A model generated the notes under the pieces. The model worked only from the letters and a program-made list of their open reading frames with translations, did no database searches and had not been told where the DNA came from. 57,366 nucleotides of DNA from Hyphomicrobiales bacterium. Lineage in GTDB: Bacteria > Pseudomonadota > Alphaproteobacteria > Rhizobiales > Beijerinckiaceae. The stretch spans positions 49,402-106,767 of the forward strand of contig QBLV01000001.1 of NCBI GenBank assembly GCA_003241815.1. The letters run 5' to 3'. The position numbers and the translations under genes are program-made. Shown in pieces: positions 17,424 through 26,492 of this stretch (position 1 is the stretch's first letter; every line of letters starts with the position of its first letter).

Positions 17424-17783
17424 ATGCACTGGATTGGCGAAGCGGCCGTCACGGCCTTGATCCTCATCGGAGCCTTCTTCCTGCTCGTCGGCTCCTTCGG
17501 TCTGGCCAAGCTGCCCGACATGATGCGCCGCCTGCACGGGCCTTCCAAGTCGACGACACTCGGCATCGGCTCGCTGCTGATTGCCTCGATGCTGTATTTC
17601 GCGGTCGTCGGCGAACACATTTCGTTCCACGAACTGCTGATTACGATCTTCCTCTTCCTGACCGCACCCGTGACCGCGCATATGCTGGCCAAGGCACATA
17701 TCCTGCGGTCTCAGAAAGACCGGAGCAGCCTGCCACCGACGGGCCAGCCCAGTGGATGGGCAACCCTCGACGTCGACAAGTGA
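17424..17783 (+). CDS. mrpG: Mrp antiporter subunit G
   Basis: The 119-aa last subunit shows three helices and the MrpG signature GLAKLPDMMRRLHGPSKSTTLGIGSLL. It lies 8 bp after mrpF and completes the seven-subunit set (with A and B fused). A strong hairpin follows the stop directly, so this is the operon end. Confidence 0.94.
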   Translation: MHWIGEAAVTALILIGAFFLLVGSFGLAKLPDMMRRLHGPSKSTTLGIGSLLIASMLYFAVVGEHISFHELLITIFLFLTAPVTAHMLAKAHILRSQKDRSSLPPTGQPSGWATLDVDK

Positions 17784-17789
17784 ACTGGA

Positions 17790-17820
17790 GGCGACGAGAC
17801 GGGCTCGCCGTCCCGTCGCC
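17790..17820 (+). terminator. Terminator hairpin of the mrp operon
   Basis: Arms GGCGACG-A-GACGG and CCGTC-C-CGTCGCC give a 12-bp stem with one A/C mismatch around a GCTCG loop, 6 bp after the mrpG stop. There is no clear T-tract, but position and strength support a terminator. Confidence 0.65.
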
Positions 17821-17921
17821 CGGGGCACGAATGCCGCCGTCCGCCGCCGACGCCATCCCAGGGCGCAACGAGGCCGTCATCGCGTAGCGCGGGATGGCCG
17901 CAACCGAGGCCTCGCCGGGAA

Positions 17922-18110
17922 TATGCGTCTTTCCAGCTTGCGCTGTTCGCTTATGTCTTGACGTTCGCCGAGACGAGGCCGCAGGGCTTGTCTACGCTGC
18001 CTATGGGGGCGTCTATATCGCTGCGTCGCTGACTTGCTCTGGGCCTTCGAAGACATCCGCCCCGACCCCTTGGATACCGCAGGCGCAGGCCTGTGCCTTA
18101 TGGCGCCGCA
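17922..18110 (+). pseudogene. YnfA/UPF0060 family membrane protein remnant with two frameshifts
   Basis: Read across three frames, this stretch gives LALFAYVLT, then EAAGLVYAAYGGVYIAASL, then LLWAFEDIRPDPLDTAGAGLCL. These are consecutive pieces of the small four-helix YnfA family, whose members read roughly LALFAYLLT...AGRAYAAYGGIYI, then a [20 protein letters not shown]-like segment. Frame changes near 17960 and 18033 break it, and the N-terminal helices are not recognisable. The ORF 17894-18448 on the track captures only the middle piece before running into fbp out of frame. YnfA function is not established beyond membrane location and proposed efflux. Confidence 0.75.
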
Positions 18111-18200
18111 ACGATCACCGCAGCGCCACGTTGACCAAGTCAGGTCGCGTCAGCATCTGTCTGCCGCTCGCCATCGCTGAACTGTGGAGACCGACTTTCG

Positions 18201-19226
18201 ATGACCCAGGCCGCCCGCGTTACCCTCAGTCGTTTTCTGATCGAACAACAGCGCGAGGGCGGGAACCTGCCTCCCCAACTGCGCCTGCTGATCGAGGTCG
18301 TGGCGCGCGCCTGCAAGGCGATCAGCCATACGGTGAACAAGGGCGAGCTCGGAGGCGTTCTGGGCAGCCTCGGCAGCGAGAACGTCCAGGGCGAGGTCCA
18401 GAAGAAGCTCGACGTGATCTCCAACGACATCCTGCTCGAGGCCAATGAATGGGGCGGTAATCTCGCGGCGCTGGCCTCGGAGGAGATGGAAGCCATCCAC
18501 CTCATTCCGCACCGCTATCCCAAGGGCGAGTATCTGCTCGTCTACGATCCAATCGACGGCTCCAGCAATATCGACGTCAACCTGAGCGTCGGCACGATCT
18601 TCTCGGTACTGGCCGCCCCGGAGGACGCCTCGCAGCGTGTCGTGACAGAGCAGGACTTCCTCCAGCCCGGGTTCCGTCAGGTCGCAGCGGGCTATGCGAT
18701 CTATGGTCCTCAGACCAGCCTCGTCTTGACCTTCGGCCAAGGCGTGTTCGGCTTCACGCTCGATCGCGAGGTTGGCTCCTGGGTGCTGACGCGCCGCAAC
18801 ATCATGATCCCCTCAGGAAACCGCGAATTTGCCGTCAACATGTCCAACCAGCGTCACTGGGCGCCGCCCGTCCGCCGTTATATCGAGGACTGCATAGCGG
18901 GCCGCGACGGTCCCCGTGGTGTCGATTTCAACATGCGCTGGACCGGTTCGATGGTGGCCGACATCGAGCGTGTGCTGACGCGGGGCGGCATCTTTCTCTA
19001 TCCGTGGGACGACCGGGAGCCCGACCGCGCAGGGAAGTTGCGGCTGATGTATGAGGCCAACCCGATCGGCATGATCATCGAGCAAGCGGGCGGGATGGCG
19101 ATCGACGGCCGCGACCGTATCCTCGACATCGCACCCGTAGGCCTGCACCAGCGCGTCGCGGTTATCCTGGGTGCAGCCGACGAGGTCGAGGTCGCCAGGC
19201 GGTACTTTTCGATGCCGTCCGTGTAG
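18201..19226 (+). CDS. fbp: Fructose-1,6-bisphosphatase class I
   Basis: The 341-aa enzyme removes the C1 phosphate of fructose-1,6-bisphosphate in gluconeogenesis in the cytoplasm. Class I motifs are clear: ASEEME with metal-binding glutamates, [13 protein letters not shown] with metal-binding aspartates, SVGTIFSVL, and the C-terminal [20 protein letters not shown] substrate/metal region. GGAG lies 10-13 bp before the ATG. It is monocistronic here, after the mrp operon and the YnfA remnant. No Calvin-cycle genes are in view, so a gluconeogenic role is the simpler reading. Confidence 0.95.
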   Translation: MTQAARVTLSRFLIEQQREGGNLPPQLRLLIEVVARACKAISHTVNKGELGGVLGSLGSENVQGEVQKKLDVISNDILLEANEWGGNLAALASEEMEAIHLIPHRYPKGEYLLVYDPIDGSSNIDVNLSVGTIFSVLAAPEDASQRVVTEQDFLQPGFRQVAAGYAIYGPQTSLVLTFGQGVFGFTLDREVGSWVLTRRNIMIPSGNREFAVNMSNQRHWAPPVRRYIEDCIAGRDGPRGVDFNMRWTGSMVADIERVLTRGGIFLYPWDDREPDRAGKLRLMYEANPIGMIIEQAGGMAIDGRDRILDIAPVGLHQRVAVILGAADEVEVARRYFSMPSV

Positions 19227-19448
19227 CGAGAACCAACCCATTGAATCAAATTTCCTGCTGCCTCACTGTTTCCGAGACGGTCCCACTCAACATTCCCACA
19301 CAGGGTGACGACCGTCGGCGGAATTTCCCTTGTTTTTAAAGGAATTCAGGACCAGCCGGTGGGTCGGAGGCCTCGCCTGGTCTTAGCTCCTTTGAGACGC
19401 GCGACGTCCGCCGCCTCGGTTCGTAAAACGGAATGCCATTTGAATTTT

Positions 19449-19488
19449 GTCGCGGGGGGACGATATGAGTCCCTCTCGCTACCATCAG
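19449..19488. repeat. tRNA-3'-end-like repeat, copy 2 (possible attachment-site remnant)
   Basis: GAGTCCCTCTC followed after a 2-nt deletion by GCTACCA reproduces the T-arm and acceptor 3' strand of the tRNA-Met gene at 2965-3041. The 5' side, GGGGGGACGATAT, matches the third copy at 31450 rather than the tRNA. GGGGAC and GTCCCT can pair as a hairpin, so a terminator-like repeat is the alternative reading. It lies between fbp and the convergent ABC operon; the other roughly 220 bp after fbp show no gene. Confidence 0.5.
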
Positions 19489-19570
19489 ATTGCAACACCG
19501 GCAGGGCGCAGTTGATCGTCCGCAGGGTTGCAACGCCCGAGCAACGCCTCCAGACCGGGCTGAATCCGAT

Positions 19571-19589
19571 CGGGAACGGGGCGTTCCCG
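19571..19589 (-). terminator. Terminator hairpin of the pot-like operon
   Basis: A perfect 8-bp stem CGGGAACG/CGTTCCCG with a GGG loop lies 11 bp beyond the stop of the last minus-strand permease gene. It is symmetrical and could also end fbp transcripts from the other side. No T-tract is seen. Confidence 0.55.
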
Positions 19590-19600
19590 GCCCGATACGC

Positions 19601-20416
19601 CTAGCCGTCGCTCTTGCCCCACCACTGCGACGCCGCCAGGAGCAGCGAGGTGATCACGATCATGATCGTCGAGATCGCCGCGATCGTCGGGTCGATCTGG
19701 TCGCGCAGGGCCATGAACATCGCCCGCGTCAGCGTCGAGTTGTCGCCACCGGACACGAAGAGTGAGACGACGACCTCGTCGAAGGACGTCAGGAAGGACA
19801 GCAGCGCCGAGGTGACGATCGAAAATCCGATCTGCGGCATCGTCACTTGCACAAAGGCTTGGGTCCGCGTCGCGCCGAGGCTGCGGGCGACGCGCTCCTG
19901 ATCGAGGTCGAAGCTCTTCAGCGCGGAACCGACGATCATCATCACGATCGGCACGGCCAGGATCGTATGCGCCAGCACGATCCCGAGGAAGGAGTTGACC
20001 ATCTTCAACTGCACGAAGGCATAGAACAGCGCGATGCCGACGAGGATCACCGGGACGATGGTCGGCGTCAGCAACGCCAGGATCGCGATGCCCGCGAAGC
20101 GCAGCCGCGAGACATGCAGGCCATAGGCAGCAAGCGTCCCGACCGGTGTCGCCAGCAGGGCCGTGCAGACACCCGCCTTCAGCGAAGTCGCGGTCGCCGC
20201 CATCCAGCTCGCGGAGGCGAAATAGGCCTCGTACCAGCGCAGCGACCATTGCCGCGGCGGGAACTCCAGATATTGGGAGTGCGAGAACGACATCGGGATG
20301 ACGATCAGCGTCGGCAGGGCCAGGAACGCCAGCACCAGCACGCCGAGGCCATAGAGCCAGAGCCGCGATCGATGCGTGATCTGTGTGTCGCTGGCGGGTC
20401 GGTCGAGCCAGGCCAT
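19601..20416 (-). CDS. ABC transporter permease, PotI/PotC-like
   Basis: The 271-aa permease has about six helices and the EAA-type cytoplasmic loop RSLGATRTQAFVQVTMPQI that docks the ATPase. The N-terminus MAWLDRPASDTQITHRSRLWLYGLG leads into helix 1, and LSFLTSFDEVVVSLFVSG is characteristic of PotC/PotI. The track ORF of 601 aa in this frame is mostly shadow; the ATG at 20416 is the real start. It lies 2 bp after the first permease gene. With the two upstream transport genes and the binding protein it forms a polyamine/opine-type importer. Confidence 0.92.
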   Translation of the reverse strand: MAWLDRPASDTQITHRSRLWLYGLGVLVLAFLALPTLIVIPMSFSHSQYLEFPPRQWSLRWYEAYFASASWMAATATSLKAGVCTALLATPVGTLAAYGLHVSRLRFAGIAILALLTPTIVPVILVGIALFYAFVQLKMVNSFLGIVLAHTILAVPIVMMIVGSALKSFDLDQERVARSLGATRTQAFVQVTMPQIGFSIVTSALLSFLTSFDEVVVSLFVSGGDNSTLTRAMFMALRDQIDPTIAAISTIMIVITSLLLAASQWWGKSDG

Positions 20417-20418
20417 GC

Positions 20419-21333
20419 TCAATGCCCTCCGCCGAACAGGCCGGCACCGCGCGACAGCCGCGCCGCCAAGACGAGCACCACGAGCGTGATCGCCAGCAGC
20501 ACGACGCCGAGCGCGCTGGCCGCCCCCCAGTTGAAGAACAGCTCGATGTCGTTGGCGATGCGGTTGGAAACCATCGTCACCTTGCCACCGCCGAGCATCG
20601 CCGGCGTCACGTAGAAGCCCAGGCAGAGCACGAAGACGAGGGCGGAACCGGCGGCCAGCCCCGGCAGCGACAGCGGGAAGAACACGCTCCAGAAGCCATG
20701 GGCCGGCGTCGAGCCGAGGCTGGAGGCGGCGCGCAGCAGGTCGCCGTCGATCCCCCGCATCGTACTGTAGAGCGGCAGGACGAGGAAGGGCAGCATGATG
20801 TGGACCATGCCGATCAGCGTGCCGCCGACATTGTGGACGAGCTGCAGCGGCTCGCTCCAGAGGCCGAGGTCCATCCCCCATGTGTTGATCAGGCCGCTGC
20901 GCTGCAGCAGCACCAGCCAGGCATAGGTCCGCACCAGCAGCGACGTCCAGAACGGCAGCAGCACTGCGATCATGCAGAGATTGGCCGCGCGTCGCGGCAG
21001 CTGCGACAGGAAATAGGCGAGCGGATAGCCGAGCAGGATACAGATCGCCGTGGTCGCGAGGCTGATCTCGAAGGTGGTGCGGAAGGTCCGGCCGTAGGAG
21101 GGCTCGGCCAGCATGCGCCGATAGTGCTCGAGGCTCGGCGCACCCGCATCGTCCTGGAAGGACAGCCCGAACAGCCAGCCGACCGGCAGCAGAACCATGA
21201 CGCCGACGAGCAGCAACGCCGGCGCCGCCAGCGCGGCCTGTCCCAGCCGTTCGCGCCAGTGGTCGCGGCGCAGGGCGGCAGCGTGGAAATCGCCATCGAC
21301 ATCCCGTGACAGGTTCAAGGCAGGCGCGCTCAC
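20419..21333 (-). CDS. ABC transporter permease, PotH/PotB-like
   Basis: The 304-aa permease starts at a GTG (21333) that overlaps the stop of the ATPase gene by four bases (GTGA). Helices include PALLLVGVMVLLPVGWLFGLSF and LATTAICILLGYPLAYFL. The EAA loop is RAASSLGSTPAHGFWSVFFPLSLPG, and LCLGFYVTPAMLGGG is the typical PotB/PotH stretch. The protein has a 35-40 residue cytoplasmic N-terminus. The 413-aa track ORF extends too far upstream into the ATPase region. It is partner of the downstream PotI-like permease. Confidence 0.92.
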   Translation of the reverse strand: MSAPALNLSRDVDGDFHAAALRRDHWRERLGQAALAAPALLLVGVMVLLPVGWLFGLSFQDDAGAPSLEHYRRMLAEPSYGRTFRTTFEISLATTAICILLGYPLAYFLSQLPRRAANLCMIAVLLPFWTSLLVRTYAWLVLLQRSGLINTWGMDLGLWSEPLQLVHNVGGTLIGMVHIMLPFLVLPLYSTMRGIDGDLLRAASSLGSTPAHGFWSVFFPLSLPGLAAGSALVFVLCLGFYVTPAMLGGGKVTMVSNRIANDIELFFNWGAASALGVVLLAITLVVLVLAARLSRGAGLFGGGH

Positions 21334-22448
21334 GCCGCCGTCCTCCCCTCGTCGGCGAGCAGGACGGTGTCGCCGACCGCGATGCCGACCGCAATGGGTG
21401 AGCCACCCGCCGGCGGGGGCGCGTCGTCGCCCCGCGTGGCCATGCGCAGGGTCACCGGGCTGCCATCGGCCAGCACGATTTGGAGGAGCAGCGTGTCGCC
21501 CTGATAGATCGCACTTTGGACCGTGCCGTCGAAGCGGTTCATCGCCTCGCTTTCGCTGCCGTCGAGAATGCGCAGCCGCTCCGGCCGCAGCATCATCACG
21601 CAGCGTCCCCGCGCCACCGGGACATGAGGAGCCCGAACGACCGAGCCGGCCGCGCGGCAAATGCCGTCCGTGACCTCGACATCAAGGAAGGACGACTCGC
21701 CGATGAACTCCGCCACGAAGCGGCTGCCCGGATGGTCATAGATGGCACGCGGCGCATCGATCCGGGCGATCCGGCCCCGATCCAGCACTGCTATGCGGTC
21801 CGACATGGTCAGCGCCTCGCGCTGGTCATGCGTGACGTAGACGGTGGTGGTGCCGAGCCGGTCATGGAGTTGCCTCAGCTCGATCTGCATGCGCTCGCGC
21901 AGCTGCTTGTCCAGCGCCGACAGGGGCTCGTCCATCAAAATGATGCGCGGCTCGAAGACGATGGCACGCGCCAGTGCGACGCGCTGGCGCTGGCCGCCTG
22001 AGAGCTGGGTGATGCTGCGCTCGCCATAGCCGCCGAGCTGGAACATCTCCAGCGCGGCCTCAACGCGCCTTGCGATCTCGGGGGCCGGCACGCGCCGCAG
22101 CCGTAGCGGAAAGCCGATGTTGCGCGCCACGCTCATATGCGGGAACAGCGCATAGTTCTGAAACACCATGCCGATCTCGCGCTTGTGCGGCGCCAGCCGG
22201 ACGACCTCCTGCTCGCCGAAGCGGATGCTGCCCTTGTCGGGCCGCAGGAAACCGGCGATGGCCATCAACAGCGTCGTCTTGCCGGAGCCCGACGGGCCGA
22301 GCAGGGTCAGGAATTCGCCGGGCCGGACGTCGAGATCGACATCGTCGAGCACAGAAACGGCGCCGTAGGCCTTGCTCAGGTGCCTGACGGCGATGGGCAG
22401 GGCATTGCCCATCGCGGGAGCGGGAGAAGCCGGGGCTGTTTCAGCCAT
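21330..22448 (-). CDS. ABC transporter ATP-binding protein, PotG/PotA-like
   Basis: The 372-aa ATPase has Walker A LLGPSGSGKTTLL, Q-loop FQNYALFPHMS, signature LSGGQRQRVALARA, Walker B IILMDEPLSALD and the switch histidine in VTHDQREA. A C-terminal TOBE regulatory domain carries MLRPERLRI. The ATG at 22448 has a G-rich ribosome site (GGGGGG) just upstream. An alternative ATG at 22478 overlaps the binding-protein stop as ATGA and would add ten residues. It energises import by the two permeases. Confidence 0.94.
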   Translation of the reverse strand: MAETAPASPAPAMGNALPIAVRHLSKAYGAVSVLDDVDLDVRPGEFLTLLGPSGSGKTTLLMAIAGFLRPDKGSIRFGEQEVVRLAPHKREIGMVFQNYALFPHMSVARNIGFPLRLRRVPAPEIARRVEAALEMFQLGGYGERSITQLSGGQRQRVALARAIVFEPRIILMDEPLSALDKQLRERMQIELRQLHDRLGTTTVYVTHDQREALTMSDRIAVLDRGRIARIDAPRAIYDHPGSRFVAEFIGESSFLDVEVTDGICRAAGSVVRAPHVPVARGRCVMMLRPERLRILDGSESEAMNRFDGTVQSAIYQGDTLLLQIVLADGSPVTLRMATRGDDAPPPAGGSPIAVGIAVGDTVLLADEGRTAA

Positions 22449-22474
22449 CGACCCCCCATGATCGGCCGACGGCC

Positions 22475-23527
22475 TCATTCGGTCAGCATGTTCTGGTAGG
22501 CGGCCGAAGCCTGCGCCTCGAACTTCGTGTACCAGTCGAGGTCGATCGGCAGTTGCTTGGCGGCATTGTCGGGGTGCGACGGCAGGGTCTTGGCATAGGC
22601 CGCCTCGATCAGGCCCAGATCATAGGCCTTCTTGTTGGTCGGCCCGTAGGTGATGTATTTCGTGAACTCGGCCTGGTATTCCGGCTTGCTGATCTCGGCG
22701 AGAAACTTCATCGCCAGATCCTTGTTCGGCGCGCCCTTGGCGATGCCGTAGCAATCATAGTCGAGCAGCCCCTGGTTGAAGGTATAGGCGACCTTGGCGC
22801 CGTCCTTGGCGGCGACGTCGAAGCGGCCGTTCCAGCCGGTGATCATGTCGACCTCGCCATCCTTCATGAGCTGGGCGTGCTGCGCGCCCGACGCCCACCA
22901 GACCGCGACATGCGGCTTCAGCTCGCGGATCTTCTTGATCGCGCGATCGATGCCGCCGGGCTGCGACAGCACCTCGTAGACCTTCTCCGGCGGCACGCCG
23001 TCGGCCATCAATGCCGGTTCCAGCGAGCCGGCGACGCCCTTGCGGTAGGAGCGCTTGCCAGGAAATTTCTTCACGTCCCAGAAATCGGCCCAGCTCTGCG
23101 GTCCGTTCTGGCCATATGTCTTGGTGTTCCAGGCCAGCACCGTCGAGAACACGTCGCCACCGACGCAATAGTCCTGCGCAGTGCCGGGGATGAAGTTCGA
23201 GGTGTCGATGACCTTGTAGTCGAGCCTCTCCAGAATGCCCTCGGAGCCGGCCCGCGCCGCGCTGCCCGAGCCGCTGGCGACGATGTCCCAGGTCACGGCG
23301 CCGGCCTTCACCTTGAGGCGCAGATCGGCGATACCGCTATAGGTCTCTTCCTTGAGCTTGATGCCGAGCTTCTTGGCGGCTGGCACGAACAGCGCCTTGC
23401 TTTGCGCCTCCTGATAGGAGCCCCCGAAGGAAACGACGGTGAGTTCCTGGGCGAAGGCCGGCATCGCGCCGGCAAGGCTCAGGAGAAGGACGAGGGTCGA
23501 TCGCAACGGCAGGATCGGCTGGTTCAT
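22475..23527 (-). CDS. ABC transporter periplasmic substrate-binding protein, PotD/PotF-like
   Basis: The 350-aa protein has a signal peptide (MNQPILPLRSTLVLLLSLAGAMPAFA) and the family opening ELTVVSFGGSYQEAQ. A mid-region WADFWDVKKFPGKRSYRKG and MITGWNGRF follow, typical of spermidine/putrescine-type binding proteins that deliver cationic small molecules. The ATG at 23527 has AGGAG about 8 bp upstream; the track start at 23680 lies upstream of a putative operator. It is first gene of the transport group. The predicted MocR element at 23623-23670 lies 95 bp before the start. The ligand could be a polyamine, an opine or a similar amine; this is not settled by sequence. Confidence 0.9.
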   Translation of the reverse strand: MNQPILPLRSTLVLLLSLAGAMPAFAQELTVVSFGGSYQEAQSKALFVPAAKKLGIKLKEETYSGIADLRLKVKAGAVTWDIVASGSGSAARAGSEGILERLDYKVIDTSNFIPGTAQDYCVGGDVFSTVLAWNTKTYGQNGPQSWADFWDVKKFPGKRSYRKGVAGSLEPALMADGVPPEKVYEVLSQPGGIDRAIKKIRELKPHVAVWWASGAQHAQLMKDGEVDMITGWNGRFDVAAKDGAKVAYTFNQGLLDYDCYGIAKGAPNKDLAMKFLAEISKPEYQAEFTKYITYGPTNKKAYDLGLIEAAYAKTLPSHPDNAAKQLPIDLDWYTKFEAQASAAYQNMLTE

Positions 23528-23622
23528 GTCATGTCTCCTGATCTGAACGACACATTTGCATCGGTGGCCGCAGGGCTGTCCCGGCGCTCCTCCCACCTCA
23601 GTCACCGTGGAGAATTCGTTGG

Positions 23623-23670
23623 AATTGGTCTGCCCATAAGGGCCATTCTGATAATTGGGGAAGTCCAATC
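23623..23670 (-). promoter_or_regulatory. Predicted MocR operator, copy A (upstream of the potF-like gene)
   Basis: This 48-bp block shares 38 of 48 positions with copy B in the mocR promoter, including AATTGGTCTG at one end, CCATTCTGAT in the middle and AGTCCAATC at the other end. It sits between the oxidase stop and the binding-protein start, so it should control the transport genes. Confidence 0.75.
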
Positions 23671-23676
23671 GAGCGC

Positions 23677-24975
23677 TCATCGGGCCAGCCGGTCGCGCCA
23701 GCGGTAGAACAGGACCGATGGTGCCAGGAACCAGGGATTGCCGCTGTAGAAGGGTCTCGTCTGGAACGGGAGATCGTCGAAGGCCGTCCGTCCCTCGGGC
23801 TGGCCGAGCACCTGCTGGCCCAGTCGCATGCCGAGATAGCTCGCCATACCGACGCCAGAGCCGCAGTAGCCCATCGCATAGTACATCCCGTCATGCCGAC
23901 CGATATGCATCAGCTCGTCGAAGGTGTAGGCGACGAAACCGCACCAGGAATGGCTGATGCGCGTTGTCGCCAGTTCCGGAAAGATGCCGCTCAGATCGGC
24001 GTGGAGCTTCGGCCCGCTGCGGCGCGGATCGGTTTCGCTCAGCGAGACGCGGCCGCCGAACAGGATGCGGCGGCGATCAGGCGAAGCGCGGTAGTAATAG
24101 ACGACCTTGCGGGTGTCGCTGACGATGCGGTTGCGCGGGATCAGTCGGTCCATCAGAGCCGGATCGAGCGCCTCGGTCGCGATCATGTAGCTGCCGATGG
24201 GAATGACGCGGCGGCGCATCCAGCCGGTCAGCGGGCCGGTATAGCCGTTAGTGGCGACAACGACGTCGCGCGCCCGGATTGTGCCGCGCGGTGTCTCGAC
24301 CAGAAATCCCTGCCCCGAGCGCGTGACGGCTGTCGCCGGGCAGAACGGCGCGAGTTCCGCCCCGGCGGCCAGGACGCGATCGAGCAGGCCCTGATGATAG
24401 CGTGCCGGGTTGATCGAGGCATGCTCGGCGTAGATCGCACCGCCGTGATAGAGATCCGAGCCGATCTCGCTGTGCTGTTCGGCACGCGGCACGACATGGC
24501 AGGCGACTTCGAGACCTTTCGGCTGGTTCGTAACGTTTCGTGCCAGTTCCTCGTACTGCCCCGGCGAATGCGCGGCGTGAAAGCGCCCGACCACGCCGAA
24601 ATCGCAGTCGATCCCCTCGTCGCGGACGAAGGTGCCGAGCCATTTCAGCGAGCGACGGCCCTCCTGCAGGATCGCGACCGCCTTGGCCTCGCCATGACGG
24701 CGGGTCAGCTCTGCCAGGCCCGGCTTGATGCTGGTCGAAATCTGGCCGCCATTGCGGGTGCTGCAGCCGAAGCCTGCGGCTTCAGCATCGAGCACCACAG
24801 TGCTGCGTCCGCCGCGCGCGATCTGGAGCGCAGCCTGCAAGCCGGTGTAGCCGGAGCCGATGATGGCGACATCGGCCTGCTTTGGCGGCTCCGCGAGGGG
24901 GAGATCCGGCCGTGGCACGCCGTCCCACCAATAGGGCGCCGCCTTGAAATCGACGCTGAACAACTCGCTGGACAT
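23677..24975 (-). CDS. FAD-dependent amine oxidoreductase, PuuB/OrdL-like
   Basis: The 432-aa DAO-family flavoprotein has the dinucleotide motif VAIIGSGYTGLQAALQIARGG near residue 36. AGFGCSTRNGGQIS follows, as in gamma-glutamylputrescine oxidase and related oxidases. VVVATNGYTG lies in the middle, and the C-terminal HIGRHDGMYYAMGYCGSGVGMASYLG is the second FAD-contacting region. Such enzymes oxidise a secondary or primary amine to an imine or aldehyde in the cytoplasm. The next gene (ALDH) would take the aldehyde on to the acid. The substrate is inferred to be the amine imported by the adjacent ABC system. The gene starts 23 bp after the ALDH stop. Confidence 0.9.
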   Translation of the reverse strand: MSSELFSVDFKAAPYWWDGVPRPDLPLAEPPKQADVAIIGSGYTGLQAALQIARGGRSTVVLDAEAAGFGCSTRNGGQISTSIKPGLAELTRRHGEAKAVAILQEGRRSLKWLGTFVRDEGIDCDFGVVGRFHAAHSPGQYEELARNVTNQPKGLEVACHVVPRAEQHSEIGSDLYHGGAIYAEHASINPARYHQGLLDRVLAAGAELAPFCPATAVTRSGQGFLVETPRGTIRARDVVVATNGYTGPLTGWMRRRVIPIGSYMIATEALDPALMDRLIPRNRIVSDTRKVVYYYRASPDRRRILFGGRVSLSETDPRRSGPKLHADLSGIFPELATTRISHSWCGFVAYTFDELMHIGRHDGMYYAMGYCGSGVGMASYLGMRLGQQVLGQPEGRTAFDDLPFQTRPFYSGNPWFLAPSVLFYRWRDRLAR

Positions 24976-24998
24976 TCCGTCGTTTCCCCCCGGCCGGC

Positions 24999-26492
24999 TC
25001 AGAGCCGCGCCACCACACTCTTGAGCTTGCAGTAGCTGCGCAAGCCCGCCATGCCCTTGGCCCGGCCGAAACCGGATTGGCGGTTTCCGCCGAAGGGCAT
25101 GGCGACGCCGCCCGTGAAGAATTCGTTGATGTAGACCTGCCCCGCATCGACAGCCCGCGCGAAGCGCCAGGCTTGGGCGTGGTCGCGTGTGTAGATGCCC
25201 GCCACGAGGGCATAGGAGGTCGCATTGGCGGCTGCGATGGCCTCCTCCAGGCCCGATACGATCTGGACGGTCAGCACCGGCCCGAAGATCTCCTCCTGCA
25301 CGAGCGGATCGTCCAGGCCATCAGCGAGGATGATGGTCGGCCGATAGAACCAGCCGCCGCCGCATTCCTCCGGCGCAACGACGCCGCCGCCGGTCAGGAT
25401 GCGGTTGCCGGCGGCGCGTGCCCGTTCGACATGAGCGTCGATACGCGCAAGCTGTTGGGGCGAGTTGATCGGCCCGATCTGCGCATCGCTCAGGCCGTGG
25501 CCGAGCGTCATCGCCTCGACGCGCGAGACGAGACGGTCGAGAACCTCCTCCGCGATCGTGTCCTCCACGATCAACCGCGAGCCTGCCGAGCAGATCTGGC
25601 CGGCATTCTCGTAGATGGCGCCGATCACCCCTTCGACGGCCGGACCGATCTCGCAATCGGCCATCAGGACGATCGGCGACTTGCCGCCGAGTTCGAGCTG
25701 CAGACGCGTGACATGGTCGGCTGCGGCCCGCATCACGCGCTGGCCGGTCGCGACGGACCCGGTGAAGGTGATGTGGTCGATGCCGGGATGGGCAACGAGC
25801 GCGGCACCAGCCTCGGAACCGGAGCCGGCGACGATGTTGAGCACGCCCTCGGGCAGGCCGGCCTCGTGCAGCAACTCCGCCAGCATCAGAGTGGTGAAAG
25901 GCGTCTGCTCGGCCGGCTTGACCACGAGCGTGCAGCCCGCGGCGAGCGCGGGCGCGATGCCGCGCGCGGCGGTCGAGAGCGGATAGTTCCAGGGCACGAT
26001 CTGCGCGACGACCCCGACCGGCTCCTCGATCGTGACGCCGAGATAGTCCGGCCCGAGCGGCACGCTGTCGCCATGCAGCTTGTCGGCGGCGCCGGCGTAA
26101 TAGGCGAGGCAGCGGACCACGCCGCCGACATCGCCCTCGGCCTCGGTCAGCAGCTTCCCGGAATCGAGCGTCTCGACGACCGAAAAGCGCTCCGCCTGCG
26201 CGCGCAGCAAATGGCTGGCCCGCATCAGGATCTCGCCCCGGGCCGCCGGCGTCAGGCGCGACCAGGGGCCCGAGAGCGCCGCTCGTGCCGCCGCGACGGC
26301 GAGCCCGATATCCCGAGCATCGCCCGCCGCGACTTTGGCGAACGGAACACCGCTGCCGGGATCGAAGCTGTCCATCTCCGCACCCGAGACCGAGGCCACG
26401 AAACGCCCGCCGATGAAATGACCTGACGGCAGGCCGGCGAGGGTGCCGCTGCGCCGCGCTTCTTCGACCAGTTCGGTCCGTTCGAAGCTCAC
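24999..26492 (-). CDS. NAD(P)-dependent aldehyde dehydrogenase, PuuC-like
   Basis: The 497-aa aldehyde dehydrogenase shows QIVPWNYPLS, the NAD-site FTGSVATGQRV, the general-base glutamate in LELGGKSP and the nucleophile cysteine in NAGQICSAGSR. EEIFGPVL and the C-terminal MPFGGNRQSGFGR complete it. It begins at a GTG (26492) overlapping the upstream enolase-superfamily stop by four bases, so translation is coupled. The track ORF start at 26882 is too far upstream. It probably oxidises the aldehyde made by the neighbouring flavoenzyme, as PuuC does for gamma-glutamyl-aminobutyraldehyde. Confidence 0.93.
   Translation of the reverse strand: MSFERTELVEEARRSGTLAGLPSGHFIGGRFVASVSGAEMDSFDPGSGVPFAKVAAGDARDIGLAVAAARAALSGPWSRLTPAARGEILMRASHLLRAQAERFSVVETLDSGKLLTEAEGDVGGVVRCLAYYAGAADKLHGDSVPLGPDYLGVTIEEPVGVVAQIVPWNYPLSTAARGIAPALAAGCTLVVKPAEQTPFTTLMLAELLHEAGLPEGVLNIVAGSGSEAGAALVAHPGIDHITFTGSVATGQRVMRAAADHVTRLQLELGGKSPIVLMADCEIGPAVEGVIGAIYENAGQICSAGSRLIVEDTIAEEVLDRLVSRVEAMTLGHGLSDAQIGPINSPQQLARIDAHVERARAAGNRILTGGGVVAPEECGGGWFYRPTIILADGLDDPLVQEEIFGPVLTVQIVSGLEEAIAAANATSYALVAGIYTRDHAQAWRFARAVDAGQVYINEFFTGGVAMPFGGNRQSGFGRAKGMAGLRSYCKLKSVVARL

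Noticed and set aside
17894-18448. 184-aa ORF upstream of fbp as a real gene
   Set aside because: Its first third is only the middle piece of the YnfA remnant and the rest reads fbp out of frame.
19449-19488. A second tRNA gene
   Set aside because: Only the T-arm and acceptor 3' strand are imitated; no D-arm or anticodon arm can be formed upstream.
19305-19604. 99-aa ORF after fbp
   Set aside because: No family resemblance, covers the tRNA-like repeat and the terminator hairpin.
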